From NCBI GenBank assembly GCA_965198285.1, contig OZ240251.1, forward strand, positions 3,534,001 through 3,598,000: a stretch of DNA of 64,000 bases, read 5' to 3'. This DNA comes from UBA11872 sp965198285 (lineage in GTDB: Bacteria; Chloroflexota; UBA11872). Both the position numbers and the translations under genes were made by a program. A model generated the notes under the pieces. It was not told where the DNA came from, did not search any database, and was given only the letters and a program-made list of their open reading frames with translations. Positions 17,745-26,599 of this stretch are shown piece by piece; the first letter of the stretch is position 1; every line of letters begins with the position of its first letter.

Positions 17745-18875
17745 TCAGACACGATCCGCGGGCCACTGATAGAACGGGATCGGGAACACACCTCGTCCGA
17801 AATCCGCGATTCGCTCGGGTCCAAAAACCAGTTTCACGAACTCGCGTTTGCACAGTGTGGCCCGCCCTGCATCGCTCGTCAGAATCCAGCCGGCATCGTC
17901 GGTCATTTCGGGGGCGACTCGGATTCCGAGTGCCTCAAACAGCCCTGGACCATCCAGGACGAGCAGCATTCCCATGTACTCGAGGCTGCTCGGGATACCG
18001 AGGCTGAGTAGCCGATCAGCAACCGCGTCCGCGGATGCCGGCGTCGTGACTGTCATCTCGATCGTTGCGCGCCGGCCCGGGGGCCGCTCGGAGGTGCGCA
18101 CCGACGGATCGTCAATCTCGGCAAACACACGCCGCAGGAGGGCCAGGACGTCGGCCGGTGCGCCGCCATACTCGCGGACCGATGTTTCACTGACACCCGC
18201 GTAGGCAACGACGCGCTTCGAACGACGGGCCACCATGACCTGGCCAAACTTGCGGCGAGCCAGATATGTGAACCGATCCAGACTGCGGATAGCGCCTTGG
18301 TGTTTCGCCGCGTACAAGGCGTGAACCTGCTCACGGATTGGATGCCAGTCGCTGGAAACGTCATACGCGCTCGCGTCGGGCAGGAGCGCCACATTCCCGC
18401 GATCGAACGTGAACCCACGCTGCTGACCAGCGCTCTCCCAGCCGTACTTTCGGTAATAGTCTTGAATTCGGGTGCCAAGCAGCGCAACGTGGCAGCCGTC
18501 GCGTACCATCCTGGCGTGCGCGTCCAGCAACACGGCCTCCCCGATCCCTCGCCGCCGATGGTTCGGGTGAGTGACGAACGCGTTGATACCTCCAACGCGA
18601 AGCGTGCCCAGCGGCGTCTTCACCTCGGTGGGGTAGATCGCCACGGACGACACGACGCGTCCGTTGAAACGCACAACACGGATGTTGTCGAGGTTCCCAG
18701 GGTTGTAGACGTGGGCGTAGTCGGACCCGATGCTTGGGGCCCGCCCCGGCGCGCCGGCCGGCACATTCAACGTCCGTAGGACAAGATTCGCCAGATCAAG
18801 CACGGCGGGAAGATCGTAGGGCTCGCACGGGCCGGGGCCTTCGTAGCCCGCAGGCAGCCGAGGTTGTTTAGGCAT
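17745..18875 (-). CDS. GNAT N-acetyltransferase, Eis-like two-domain type
   Basis: 376 residues. An N-terminal GNAT domain carries the acetyl-CoA pyrophosphate loop HPNHRRRGIGEAVLLDAHAR (about 108-127) preceded by the VGGINAFVTHP strand. A second GNAT-like half and a C-terminal sterol-carrier-like region follow, as in Eis-type enzymes. Predicted cytoplasmic acetylation of an amine. Last gene of the minus-strand run that starts at the RpiR regulator, 21 bp after the M24 peptidase, so probably co-transcribed. Substrate unknown. Confidence 0.75.
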   Translation of the reverse strand: MPKQPRLPAGYEGPGPCEPYDLPAVLDLANLVLRTLNVPAGAPGRAPSIGSDYAHVYNPGNLDNIRVVRFNGRVVSSVAIYPTEVKTPLGTLRVGGINAFVTHPNHRRRGIGEAVLLDAHARMVRDGCHVALLGTRIQDYYRKYGWESAGQQRGFTFDRGNVALLPDASAYDVSSDWHPIREQVHALYAAKHQGAIRSLDRFTYLARRKFGQVMVARRSKRVVAYAGVSETSVREYGGAPADVLALLRRVFAEIDDPSVRTSERPPGRRATIEMTVTTPASADAVADRLLSLGIPSSLEYMGMLLVLDGPGLFEALGIRVAPEMTDDAGWILTSDAGRATLCKREFVKLVFGPERIADFGRGVFPIPFYQWPADRV

Positions 18876-18896
18876 AGCGACAGGGACCTCCAGTTG

Positions 18897-19568
18897 CTAC
18901 CTGCGTCGCGGCGCACCGACGAGCTCGCGTGGAAGCGACGTCAGACGCCTGAGACCATCCTCGGTCACCAAGAACTCGTCCTCGATGCCGCCATCACGGC
19001 CAGCCCAGATTTCCACGCACAGCACAGCGCCAAGCGGCACCGTTACCGACAGGTCGTTGTCATCCTTGACCGTGCTGAACATCGGCGCCTCATGCACCTG
19101 GCGGCCCACCCGATGCACCTCGATGGCGAGAGACTTCGGACAAAAATCAAACGCCCGCTCGAGCGTTTCGTAGGGCATGATGGCCTCCGCCACCTGTGCC
19201 TGCAGCGCGAGTACAGCGTCGTGTCGCTCCGCTAGCTCGCCGTCTAGCGCTCCAAAGACCGCGTACCGCCCGATGTCGGAATAGAAACCGTTCACGGCGA
19301 GCTGAAAGTCCATACCCCACAGATCCCCGTGAGCAAGAGGCTTTGTGGTGCGGAGCTTCGGCCCCGCCCCGCCGTCGCCCACTACGAACGCCGTTCCTGT
19401 AACTTCGGACGTCACCCCGCGTCGCCGCGCCTCGGACCTAAACGTCGCGTTCATCTCCTCGATCGTCATGCCTTCACGGGCGGAATCGAACACCCGCTGC
19501 ACGCCACCTTCGTTTATCGCCAGTGCCCGCCATAGGCTGCTGACCTCGCCCCGACGAATAGACGTCAC
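18897..19568 (-). CDS. M24 metallopeptidase (catalytic pita-bread domain only)
   Basis: 223 residues, beginning directly with the M24 domain and lacking the N-terminal creatinase domain. All five metal ligands are identifiable: Asp in GMDFQLAV, Asp in YSDIGRY, His in GRQVHEAP, Glu in CVEIWAG and Glu in GIEDEFLVT. It should therefore be a functional methionine-aminopeptidase or Xaa-Pro-type enzyme, unlike the M24 gene at 9796. It sits 37 bp after the second ABC permease, suggesting the importer may bring in a peptide or amide conjugate hydrolysed here. Confidence 0.8.
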   Translation of the reverse strand: MTSIRRGEVSSLWRALAINEGGVQRVFDSAREGMTIEEMNATFRSEARRRGVTSEVTGTAFVVGDGGAGPKLRTTKPLAHGDLWGMDFQLAVNGFYSDIGRYAVFGALDGELAERHDAVLALQAQVAEAIMPYETLERAFDFCPKSLAIEVHRVGRQVHEAPMFSTVKDDNDLSVTVPLGAVLCVEIWAGRDGGIEDEFLVTEDGLRRLTSLPRELVGAPRRR

Positions 19569-19605
19569 GATGACTCCTCCCTATGTTCAACGACAAACTC
19601 TGAAA

Positions 19606-20520
19606 TCAACCTTTCAATCCTGTTAGTGCAATACCCTGGATGAAATACTTCTGCGCGATGAGGAAGACCAACAGGATTGGTAGGACTGCCATTGTCGAGG
19701 CCGCCATGAGTAAATTCGTATTGGGCTGGTACTCAACGACAAAATTTCGCAGACCAACTCCGAGCGTCTGGATCTCCGGATCGGTCAAGAAAATCAGTGG
19801 GTGGAAGAAGTCATTCCAGGCCGAAACGAACGAGAATGCAGCCACCGCAGCCAACGCCGGCCTGCTAAGCGGAAGAATGACGCGCCAATAGACACCATAG
19901 TAGCTGCATCCGTCGATTCGCGCAGCATCGTCAAGGTCACGGGGAAGCGTGAGAAAGAACTGCCGAAGGAGAAAGATGTAAAACGGCACGCCAAAGAACT
20001 GCGGAACGATCAGCGGCAACCAGCTGTTCACCCAACCGACTCTGAGATAGAGCAGATAGAGGGGAATGATTGTCACTTGCTCAGGCAGCATCATCGTGCC
20101 CAAAACCAGCAAAAAGAGCACGTTTCGCCCCGGAAATCGCAGCCGTGCAAACCCGAACGCCACCAAGCTGCACGAGAGCACACGACCAATGATTGTGAGG
20201 CTTGTCACGATACCTGTATTGATCACGATTCGACCAAAATTCGGCAGGACCGTCCAGGCGTCTGGATAGTTCGAGAACAACCATTCCCGAGGAAAAACTC
20301 TCGGAGGCAGTTCTCCAAGCTCAGCAATTGACTTCAATGAGGTTGATACCATCCATAGAAAGGGGAATATAGTTACAATAGCGATAGCAATAACCAGAGC
20401 GTATATAACTGTCGCCCGCATTGATACGTGACGTGCAAGGACAGCGAACCTTGATCCACGTGCACGGGGTTGAGGCCGGTCAGGAGAAGCGACCGTCATT
20501 GAGATATTCCCAGGGTGCAT
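19606..20520 (-). CDS. ABC transporter permease, MalG/carbohydrate type
   Basis: 304 residues with about six membrane helices. The EAA-type cytoplasmic loop reads LPRDLDDAARIDGCSYYGVY, followed by WRVILPLSRPALAA, characteristic of MalG-like permeases; the N-terminal helix is VIYALVIAIAIVTIFPFLWM. It partners the permease 27 bp upstream and the binding protein at 21648. No ATPase is encoded here, so it must use a shared MsmX-type ATPase, which is common for CUT1 importers. Confidence 0.9.
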   Translation of the reverse strand: MHPGNISMTVASPDRPQPRARGSRFAVLARHVSMRATVIYALVIAIAIVTIFPFLWMVSTSLKSIAELGELPPRVFPREWLFSNYPDAWTVLPNFGRIVINTGIVTSLTIIGRVLSCSLVAFGFARLRFPGRNVLFLLVLGTMMLPEQVTIIPLYLLYLRVGWVNSWLPLIVPQFFGVPFYIFLLRQFFLTLPRDLDDAARIDGCSYYGVYWRVILPLSRPALAAVAAFSFVSAWNDFFHPLIFLTDPEIQTLGVGLRNFVVEYQPNTNLLMAASTMAVLPILLVFLIAQKYFIQGIALTGLKG

Positions 20521-20547
20521 CGCATCAGGCGCCTCGATCTCGCGGCC

Positions 20548-21486
20548 TCACGATGCCGCCTCTCCCTCGTAGTAAACCCACCGGCGACCAGCCCACATCT
20601 GAATCAGGGTCAAGACCATAATGATCAGGAAAAGGATCCATGCCAACGCGGACCCATACCCAAAGTTCAGGTCCTGAAACGACTTGTAGTACAGGTGGAG
20701 AACGTAAAACAGGGTTGCAAAGCCCGGACCGCCTTGCGTGACGATGAATGCCGTGGTAAACACCTGAAATGATCCGATGATCCCCACGACAGTCAAGAAG
20801 AAGAGCGTCGGGGAGAGCAGTGGGACGGTTACGTGTCTAAAGCGTCGCCAGGCGTTCGCCCCATCCACGGCGGCAGCCTCGTACAAGTGCTCAGGGACGG
20901 CCTGCAGACCCGCAAGGACGATGACCATTGAGGTCCCAAACGCCCACGTCCCTATCAAGATAATGGACGGCATGGCCCACGCCGTGGATCCCAGCCACGA
21001 GACCGCCGGAATCCCAAATGTTGCCAGGATCTGATTAACAACGCCGAAGTCACGATTGAACATCCACACCCAGAGCAACGCGGTGGCAACTCCCGATGTC
21101 ACCGCAGGGATGTAATAAATCGTTCGAAAGATTGCCTGCCCTCTGATTCGCTCGTTCAGCAACAGTGCGGAGACCAGGCCTAACCCAATATTCAAGGGAA
21201 CGTGGACACCGACGTAGTAGGCCGTATTGACGAGGCTCTTGTAGAAGAGTGGATCAGCGGTGAAGACGATTTCATAGTTCTTAAAGCCAATAAAACTCGA
21301 TGGCTGACGCGGCTGCCAATCCATGAAACTGAGGCCTAACGACGAAACGAAGGGAATCAGGGCGAAGGCCAGAAACCCTACGAGCCACGGCGCAATGAAG
21401 ACATAGCCAGCCACGCTCTCGGTGTCGAGCAGACGCAGCATTCGGCGCACAGCCGTGGGACGTTTGCGCCTCAGCTTTGCGGTCAA
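20548..21486 (-). CDS. ABC transporter permease, MalF/carbohydrate type
   Basis: 312 residues, about six membrane helices. The N-terminal helix GYVFIAPWLVGFLAFALIPF and the EAA loop VPEHLYEAAAVDGANAWRRF, followed by RHVTVPLLSPT, are typical of MalF-like CUT1 permeases. It forms the transmembrane channel with the next gene. It is separated from the upstream binding-protein gene by 161 bp holding a perfect 15-bp hairpin, which probably lowers permease expression relative to the binding protein. Confidence 0.9.
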   Translation of the reverse strand: MTAKLRRKRPTAVRRMLRLLDTESVAGYVFIAPWLVGFLAFALIPFVSSLGLSFMDWQPRQPSSFIGFKNYEIVFTADPLFYKSLVNTAYYVGVHVPLNIGLGLVSALLLNERIRGQAIFRTIYYIPAVTSGVATALLWVWMFNRDFGVVNQILATFGIPAVSWLGSTAWAMPSIILIGTWAFGTSMVIVLAGLQAVPEHLYEAAAVDGANAWRRFRHVTVPLLSPTLFFLTVVGIIGSFQVFTTAFIVTQGGPGFATLFYVLHLYYKSFQDLNFGYGSALAWILFLIIMVLTLIQMWAGRRWVYYEGEAAS

Positions 21487-21547
21487 GGCAATGCCTCAGA
21501 CCGGTCCACTAAGATTCCTCCCAGCCGCAACGGCCAGCGACGGCTCG

Positions 21548-21590
21548 GGTTCGGGAAGCGGCAACGGCCATCCGCGCCGCTTCCCGAACC
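21548..21590 (-). terminator. Intra-operon hairpin between binding protein and permeases
   Basis: GGTTCGGGAAGCGGC (21548-21562) pairs perfectly with GCCGCTTCCCGAACC (21576-21590) around a 13-nt loop. No T-run follows, so partial termination or 3'-end protection of the binding-protein mRNA is more likely than full termination. Confidence 0.6.
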
Positions 21591-21647
21591 GCTCACGAAT
21601 ATGAGCGCCCAGCCGATCACGCACTCGCTCGCTGTCGTTACCGTCGC

Positions 21648-23147
21648 CTAGGTCTTGTCGACCTCTGCCCAGTTCTTGTCCATGAGCTCGTCGCCAACCC
21701 GGGTGGCCTCGTTCATCGCCTCCTCGACCGAGAGCTCGCCAGCGATCATGAGTTCGCGTTGCGCCTCCACGGCCCGGCGCCACTCCTGATAGCCAGGGAA
21801 CGACGCAGGCGAATGAAACGAGCGGGCGGTGTCATCCGGGGCACGCGTCGCGTGGGCCGGCGGCGCCTTGATGAACCCGTTGGGATCTTTCGACCACTCA
21901 ATTTTGGTCGGAATCCCGATCTCCTGCACCCCCAACTGTTCCTGCCCGGGGTCGCCGGCTGCAAATTGCATGAACAGCCAGGCCGCTTCGTGGTCACGCG
22001 CGTTCTGACCCATCAGGTACATGCCGTCATGCCTCCACAGAGGCATATGCTCACCCTTCGTGGGCCACGGAATGTAATCCCAGGCAAAGGTCGCGTTCTT
22101 ATTCCATCCCGGCTTCCCGTTGAAGACGGTGTGCTGCATCAGAATTCGACCGCTGTACCACGGGTTGATCCCGGCGCCCTTGAGCGCTTCGATATCCGTC
22201 GCCTCGGGCATGTACTGATCTTTGAGTTGCAGATTCGACACAAAGCTGATCGCTTCGAGCGCCTCAGGCGTGTTGAAGAGGGACGCACGGCGGTCCTCAC
22301 TCACGAGGCGGCCGCCGTTGTCTCGCACAAAATGCTCAAAATTCTCGAGCATGTTGTACCAGCCCATGCCATAGCCCCAGACCTTACCTCCTCCTGCTTC
22401 GCCTGTGCCCTGCGCCGCAGCCTCGCGGAAGTCCTCCCAGCTCCAATTGTCCGCGGGGTACGCAATACCCAACTCGTCGAACCTCTCCATGTTTCCGCCG
22501 AGCGATGCGACAAATCCGATGTTTGGCACCGCGTAGATCTCGTCTCGCCAGGAGTTGGCGTACGGATCCATCGAGTAGTAGTCGTTCCAGTTCCAGTCGT
22601 ACTTCTGGAGGAACGCGTCGATTGGGTGGAAGACACCCTTTGGCATCCAGTTTCCAGTGACGAACTTAAAGACCAGCATCACGTCGGGATCGGTTCCGGC
22701 AGCAAACATGGCAGCCAGTTTGTCCCAAAGATCCGCCCCTGAAATGGTCTCGAGCTTGATATCAGCCCAAGCATTTTCTTTTTCGAAGTTGTCCTTGAGC
22801 CACGTCACGTATTCGTTACGGGCGCCCGACGTGAACTTGCTCGTGAAGCGAATGGTGCGCGGAGGTCGCTGGAGTGGCGCCTGCTCAACAACCACGCGCT
22901 CAACAATCTTGGTCACTTCCTTGACGACGATCTTTTCAACCGGTACTTCCTTCTCAACGATCTTCTCGACCTGTACCTCTTGGGTGACAATACGATCAAC
23001 TTCAACAGTTCGCGTTTCACCGCAAGCAGCTAGCGCCAGAGCGGCGCCTGCGCCCAAAGCCGTGAAACTCAGGACCCGTCGCCGACTCAGGGTCTTTCGA
23101 CTATCGCGATTCATTGCATGCATCCTCCTGGGCACTGGACTTACCAT
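21648..23147 (-). CDS. Extracellular solute-binding lipoprotein of the ABC sugar-type importer
   Basis: About 499 residues. The leader RRRVLSFTALGAGAALALAA is followed by a lipobox Cys (A-A-C-G), then a spacer of repeated (V-E-K-I-V-E/V-K-E-V) units at about 50-85, a hallmark of Chloroflexota binding proteins. The mature domain from IRFTSKFTSGARNEY is a family-1 carbohydrate-binding fold. The in-frame start could be the internal ATG at about 23114 (MNRDSRKTLSRRRVL), which gives a more normal leader. It is first in line with two permeases and an M24 peptidase; the ligand is unknown. Confidence 0.9.
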   Translation of the reverse strand: MVSPVPRRMHAMNRDSRKTLSRRRVLSFTALGAGAALALAACGETRTVEVDRIVTQEVQVEKIVEKEVPVEKIVVKEVTKIVERVVVEQAPLQRPPRTIRFTSKFTSGARNEYVTWLKDNFEKENAWADIKLETISGADLWDKLAAMFAAGTDPDVMLVFKFVTGNWMPKGVFHPIDAFLQKYDWNWNDYYSMDPYANSWRDEIYAVPNIGFVASLGGNMERFDELGIAYPADNWSWEDFREAAAQGTGEAGGGKVWGYGMGWYNMLENFEHFVRDNGGRLVSEDRRASLFNTPEALEAISFVSNLQLKDQYMPEATDIEALKGAGINPWYSGRILMQHTVFNGKPGWNKNATFAWDYIPWPTKGEHMPLWRHDGMYLMGQNARDHEAAWLFMQFAAGDPGQEQLGVQEIGIPTKIEWSKDPNGFIKAPPAHATRAPDDTARSFHSPASFPGYQEWRRAVEAQRELMIAGELSVEEAMNEATRVGDELMDKNWAEVDKT

Positions 23148-23269
23148 CCGAGCCCTATAAACAGGTCCATTACTTGGTCGTTCGGACCTTCAAACTTCCC
23201 CTTGCACTGAACGTGCACGGGACGCTCAGACACCACGTGATGCGCCGAATGAGTCACCGCGCCTCGTTT

Positions 23270-24184
23270 TCAACCTGATGACACGCTCCCCTCCTTCCGG
23301 TCGCCTGCTGGCGGCACATTCACCAGCAGTTCGCGAAACCCGGGGTTGCCCACTGGCCGGCGGACAGGCGAACCCGTTCGACACCACTCTGCCGCATGGG
23401 CGATCGCGAACACGATCCCGGCCCCCCAAACTTCCATGGCGTGCGGCCACTCTTCCGCCGGAAATACGCCCGGCGTCGGGACGATAGGGATATCGCTGAG
23501 CTCCACGACCGGCGAATGATGGGCTGGCGTGATGCCGACTGTTGTCACCCCAAGCATCCGCGCCGCATACAGCGCATTCGCGACCACTCGTGTACGGCCG
23601 TTAGGCGAGATTCCGACGATGACGTCCCCGTCGCGCAGGCGATCCAGGACGACCACAAGCTCCACGGCGTCGGACGTTGCAACCGCGTCGATGCCGGCGG
23701 CGCGGGCGTTGAGTGCTCCAATGCGAGCGACGCCAGAGAGCAAGCCCGAGCCGACAAACGCGGCCCGCTGCGCACCAGCCAACGCCTTGGCGGCATCAGC
23801 GAGTCGTGAACTGTCGAGGCTTTCAAGCGCCCGGTCGAAACTTTCGCGCATCGCGTCGTAGACGCGGCCAGTGACGACTGCGGGATCAACCTGCTCCGTT
23901 CCATCGTCGCCGTCCGCCTCGAAGAGGCCATGCTGAATCCGGCCGAGATCAACCGAGAGTGCGTGCGCGAACTCGCGATAGCCGCCGTAGCCGAGCGTAC
24001 GTGCGAAGCGCACGACGGACGCATGGCTGACCTCCGCCGCATCTGCCAGCTGATCGATCGGCGCACCCCACCACCGCGCGGGGTCGCGCAGCACCGCCCG
24101 CGCAAGGCGCGCGTTTGTACCGCGCAGGCTTCCTGATTCCGATCGAAGCCGAGCGAGGCAACTGGCGGTCGAAGGTCCAGCCAT
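23270..24184 (-). CDS. RpiR-family transcriptional regulator (HTH plus SIS)
   Basis: About 304 residues: an N-terminal RpiR helix-turn-helix (DQLADAAEVSHASVVRFART, then LGYGGYREF; about 50-85), then a sugar-isomerase (SIS) domain (AAFVGSGLLSGVARIGALNA to the GISPNGRT phosphosugar loop, about 145-215). Such regulators sense a phosphosugar and control the adjacent uptake genes. The ATG at 24184 has an AAGAGA ribosome site and is preferred to a TTG at 24208. It is the first gene of the minus-strand cluster down to 17745. Confidence 0.88.
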   Translation of the reverse strand: MAGPSTASCLARLRSESGSLRGTNARLARAVLRDPARWWGAPIDQLADAAEVSHASVVRFARTLGYGGYREFAHALSVDLGRIQHGLFEADGDDGTEQVDPAVVTGRVYDAMRESFDRALESLDSSRLADAAKALAGAQRAAFVGSGLLSGVARIGALNARAAGIDAVATSDAVELVVVLDRLRDGDVIVGISPNGRTRVVANALYAARMLGVTTVGITPAHHSPVVELSDIPIVPTPGVFPAEEWPHAMEVWGAGIVFAIAHAAEWCRTGSPVRRPVGNPGFRELLVNVPPAGDRKEGSVSSG

Positions 24185-24236
24185 CGTTTCAGAACATCTC
24201 TTAGGCAACGCGAATGTTGTGTCGCCGAAGCATAAA

Positions 24237-24269
24237 TGTCAAGAATTATGAAATTTGTGCAAAAAATTT
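24237..24269 (-). promoter_or_regulatory. RpiR promoter and possible operator
   Basis: A perfect minus-strand TTGACA lies at 24237-24242, with a weak -10 (CAACAT, 24214-24219) 17 bp on. Just upstream is an AT-rich imperfect repeat with AAATTT at 24251-24256 and 24264-24269, in sharp contrast to the surrounding GC. It is a reasonable operator candidate for RpiR itself. Confidence 0.35.
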
Positions 24270-24512
24270 ACAGACTTTCCACTCGATCGCGGGCGCTCGA
24301 CGATCGCAGCCTGCCCTGGGCCTACGTGACGCTGGCAACCACCTGTGTGCCTCCACGTCCAATCTCGGCAGTCGAATCGTCACACGGGCACCGGCACGCC
24401 GTCGCGCCGCCGAGCATGGCCCGCGAACAGCTATTCGGAGAATTGGCTGCGTACCGCCGACCTCTTGCGACGCCGAAATGCGTGGAACGTCAATGCGGCA
24501 GGCGTGCGACGG

Positions 24513-24800
24513 TTATTCCACCGGTGATGAATGGTCCGTGCGGGCCTGGACAATCACGCGACGGCGGGCGGCACGCATCACCAGGTCCAGGTCAGGGCCA
24601 GCCTCGGCGGCAGCCAGCGTGGTGAGAACCCGGTCCAGCGCCGCCAGATCGGCGGCATTGACCTCCTGTCCGCGGGCCCAGGCGCGCAGGGCCCGCAGGA
24701 CGGCGCGTCGAGGTTCCAGCGTCAGTGCCCGCGCAGTGGACGTTCGGCCGCTGTGGTTCATCTCATCGGGAGTTGCCGGAGGCGCCGTCGTGCTGATCAA
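24513..24800 (-). CDS. Small hypothetical protein (about 95 aa)
   Basis: A helical, Arg- and Ala-rich protein with no recognised family (ARGQEVNAADLAALDRVLTT core). It starts at TTG 24800 behind an AAGGA ribosome site, or at ATG 24761. It diverges from the XRE-like gene across an AT-rich palindrome (24864-24876), which suggests the two are co-regulated. The only other content of 24185-24512 is the RpiR promoter. Confidence 0.4.
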   Translation of the reverse strand: MISTTAPPATPDEMNHSGRTSTARALTLEPRRAVLRALRAWARGQEVNAADLAALDRVLTTLAAAEAGPDLDLVMRAARRRVIVQARTDHSSPVE

Positions 24801-24863
24801 GGTCCGGGGTCCTTAGGGAATTCGGGCGACGAACAGAACCGCCGCTCACGGACTTATGATCTC

Positions 24864-24876
24864 AATTATGATAATT
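24864..24876. promoter_or_regulatory. AT-rich palindrome between divergent genes (operator candidate)
   Basis: AATTATGATAATT is a 13-bp palindrome with an odd centre. A second TTATGAT copy lies about 11 bp to its left. It sits between the 95-aa gene and the XRE-like regulator, beside a TTGTCA hexamer (24878-24883). Confidence 0.4.
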
Positions 24877-24945
24877 CTTGTCAATATTGCGATCCATGTT
24901 CGGATATGTCATACTCAGGTACGTGAGTGTTGCTTGTAGTTGATC

Positions 24946-25434
24946 ATGACCGGGCGGAAGCACGACCAACGAGACGAGTTTGCAAGCCGGCTGCGCGCCT
25001 ACATGGGCTACGCCGACCAGACGCTGGACGAGGTAGCGCGGAGCCTGCACTCGGCCGGCGTTGCGGCCAGCGTGAGTACGGTGAATCGCTGGACGCGTGG
25101 GCAGTCGCTTCCGAATATCGTCGTGGCGCAGGCGCTGGGTCGAATGGTCGAGGAGGCCGGACTGGCCGCGCCCGGCGAGGGCGTGACCTGGCTGCTGGGC
25201 GACCGACCGCCTGGACCGCCGCCCGAAGCTTCAACGGCGCCGCCCGATCTTGACCGCGCAGTGCGTGGCTGGCAGTTCCACACGGCCAGCCCGGCGCTGG
25301 CGGAAGCGCTGGCGGAGCGCGGCGTGCCCGCCGCCTATCGCAAGCCCCTGGCCGACTTGCTGGCGCAGCTGCTGGCCGAGATCGAGCCCGACGAGCCGAA
25401 CGCACCATTAGCCGACGGCGACGCCACTAGCTAA
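24946..25434 (+). CDS. XRE-like helix-turn-helix regulator
   Basis: 162 residues. The first 70 form a Cro/C1-type helix-turn-helix (LRAYMGYADQTLDEVARSLH, then SVSTVNRWTRGQSLPN), the recognition helix being the VSTVNRW segment. A Pro-rich linker (about 85-100) and a small C-terminal helical domain follow. Probably a local autorepressor acting on the divergent promoter region. It ends 29 bp before tRNA-Gly, a usual integration neighbourhood, though no integrase is present. The ATG at 24946 is preferred over an in-frame TTG two codons earlier. Confidence 0.7.
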   Translation: MTGRKHDQRDEFASRLRAYMGYADQTLDEVARSLHSAGVAASVSTVNRWTRGQSLPNIVVAQALGRMVEEAGLAAPGEGVTWLLGDRPPGPPPEASTAPPDLDRAVRGWQFHTASPALAEALAERGVPAAYRKPLADLLAQLLAEIEPDEPNAPLADGDATS

Positions 25435-25463
25435 AATGTGGGTAGCTGCCGCGTGGCAGCCCG

Positions 25464-25535
25464 GCGGAAGTGGCTCAGTGGTAGAGCATCTCCTTGCCAA
25501 GGAGAGGGTCACGGGTTCGAATCCCGTCTTCCGCT
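25464..25535 (+). tRNA. tRNA-Gly(GCC)
   Basis: A complete cloverleaf of 72 nt. Acceptor GCGGAAG pairs with CTTCCGC, the D-arm is GCTC...GAGC, the anticodon arm is CTCCT-TGCCA-AGGAG with GCC at 25496-25498, and the T-arm is CACGGGTTCGAATCCCGT. The 3' CCA is not encoded. Confidence 0.95.
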
Positions 25536-25627
25536 CCGATCAGATCGGCGCTCGCACCGCCCACCGGGCCGCCTTCGCCAACGCCTCGGCCACTAGCGGC
25601 TGGCGCACTAGCCGAAGACCCGTGCGA

Positions 25628-26518
25628 TCAGTTGCGGCCGGGGAAGGTCAGCTCGGCCACGCCGGACTTGTCCAGTTCGCCCTTGCCGGCTTGGATCATG
25701 CGGTCGTACTGCGCCTTGGTGGCCCGTGCCAACGGCAGGTTGAGCCCTTCGTCGTCGGCCAGCGAGAGGGCGATGCCGGAGTCCTTGGAGGCGTGGGCCG
25801 AGGAGAAGTAGCACTCGTGGTCGCGGATGAGCATGTCCTCGCCGTCGGTTTCGAGCACGCGCGAGTTGGCGCCGGTCTGCGAGAACACCATCGTCAGCAC
25901 TTCCAGGTCCAGTCCGAGCGCGGCACCAAGGCCCAAACCCTCGGCCAAGCCCGCAGTGTTGATGTTCATGACCATGTTGACCAGGGCCTTGACCTGGGCG
26001 GCGGTGCCGGCCGGCCCGATGTACATGCGCGAGATGCTGAGGCTCTCCAGCAGCGCCTCGACGCTCTGGTAGACGTCCTCGCGCCCTCCGCACATCAAGT
26101 AGAGCGTTCCATCGCGGGCCTGGGTGATGCTGCTGGCCATGCAGGCTTCCAGGCTGTTTGCGCCGGCGGCTTCCGCCAGCGCCTCAACGTCAACGTGGAC
26201 CTGCGGCGTGATCGTGGCGCAGTTGATAAAGACCTTGCCGGCCGCGCCGGTCAAGAGGCTGTCGCCGCCTTCGCTAAACACGTCGCGCATGGAGGTGTCA
26301 TCGGTCACGACCGTGATCACGACGTCCGAGGCCGCCGTAACTGCAGCCAGGGTCTCGGGGGCCTGGCAGTCAAGTTCGCCGGCGAGCGAGTCAGCAATGT
26401 CGCGCTGCGCGTCGTATACGGCGGAGACCGAATAGCCCTCGTCGTTCAGGTGACGGGCCATGTTGGCGCCCATGCGTCCGACGCCGACGAACCCGATGCG
26501 TTGTGTCGTAGCGGCCAT
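25628..26518 (-). CDS. NAD-binding beta-hydroxyacid dehydrogenase (3-hydroxyisobutyrate dehydrogenase family)
   Basis: 296 residues. The N-terminal Rossmann motif is RIGFVGVGRMGANMARHL (about 7-24). The substrate-anchoring segment, usually DAPVSGG, is replaced by EACMASSITQARDGTLYLM, close in position but atypical. The catalytic Lys lies in QVKALVNMVMNINTAGLAEG (about 170-190). It oxidises or reduces a small beta-hydroxyacid such as 3-hydroxyisobutyrate or tartronate semialdehyde. It sits 81 bp after the DUF5069-like gene on the same strand and may be co-transcribed. Confidence 0.85.
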   Translation of the reverse strand: MAATTQRIGFVGVGRMGANMARHLNDEGYSVSAVYDAQRDIADSLAGELDCQAPETLAAVTAASDVVITVVTDDTSMRDVFSEGGDSLLTGAAGKVFINCATITPQVHVDVEALAEAAGANSLEACMASSITQARDGTLYLMCGGREDVYQSVEALLESLSISRMYIGPAGTAAQVKALVNMVMNINTAGLAEGLGLGAALGLDLEVLTMVFSQTGANSRVLETDGEDMLIRDHECYFSSAHASKDSGIALSLADDEGLNLPLARATKAQYDRMIQAGKGELDKSGVAELTFPGRN

Positions 26519-26599
26519 CAGTCGTCCCCCCTATAAAGGTGCGGGGCGCGGAGGGCCTGGTTCGGCCGTCCGCACCCCGTATTCCGTCGTGTCCAGGCG

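Noticed and set aside
25436..26536. Long plus-strand frame starting at tRNA-Gly
   Set aside because: It reads through the tRNA and antisense to the dehydrogenase; not protein-coding.
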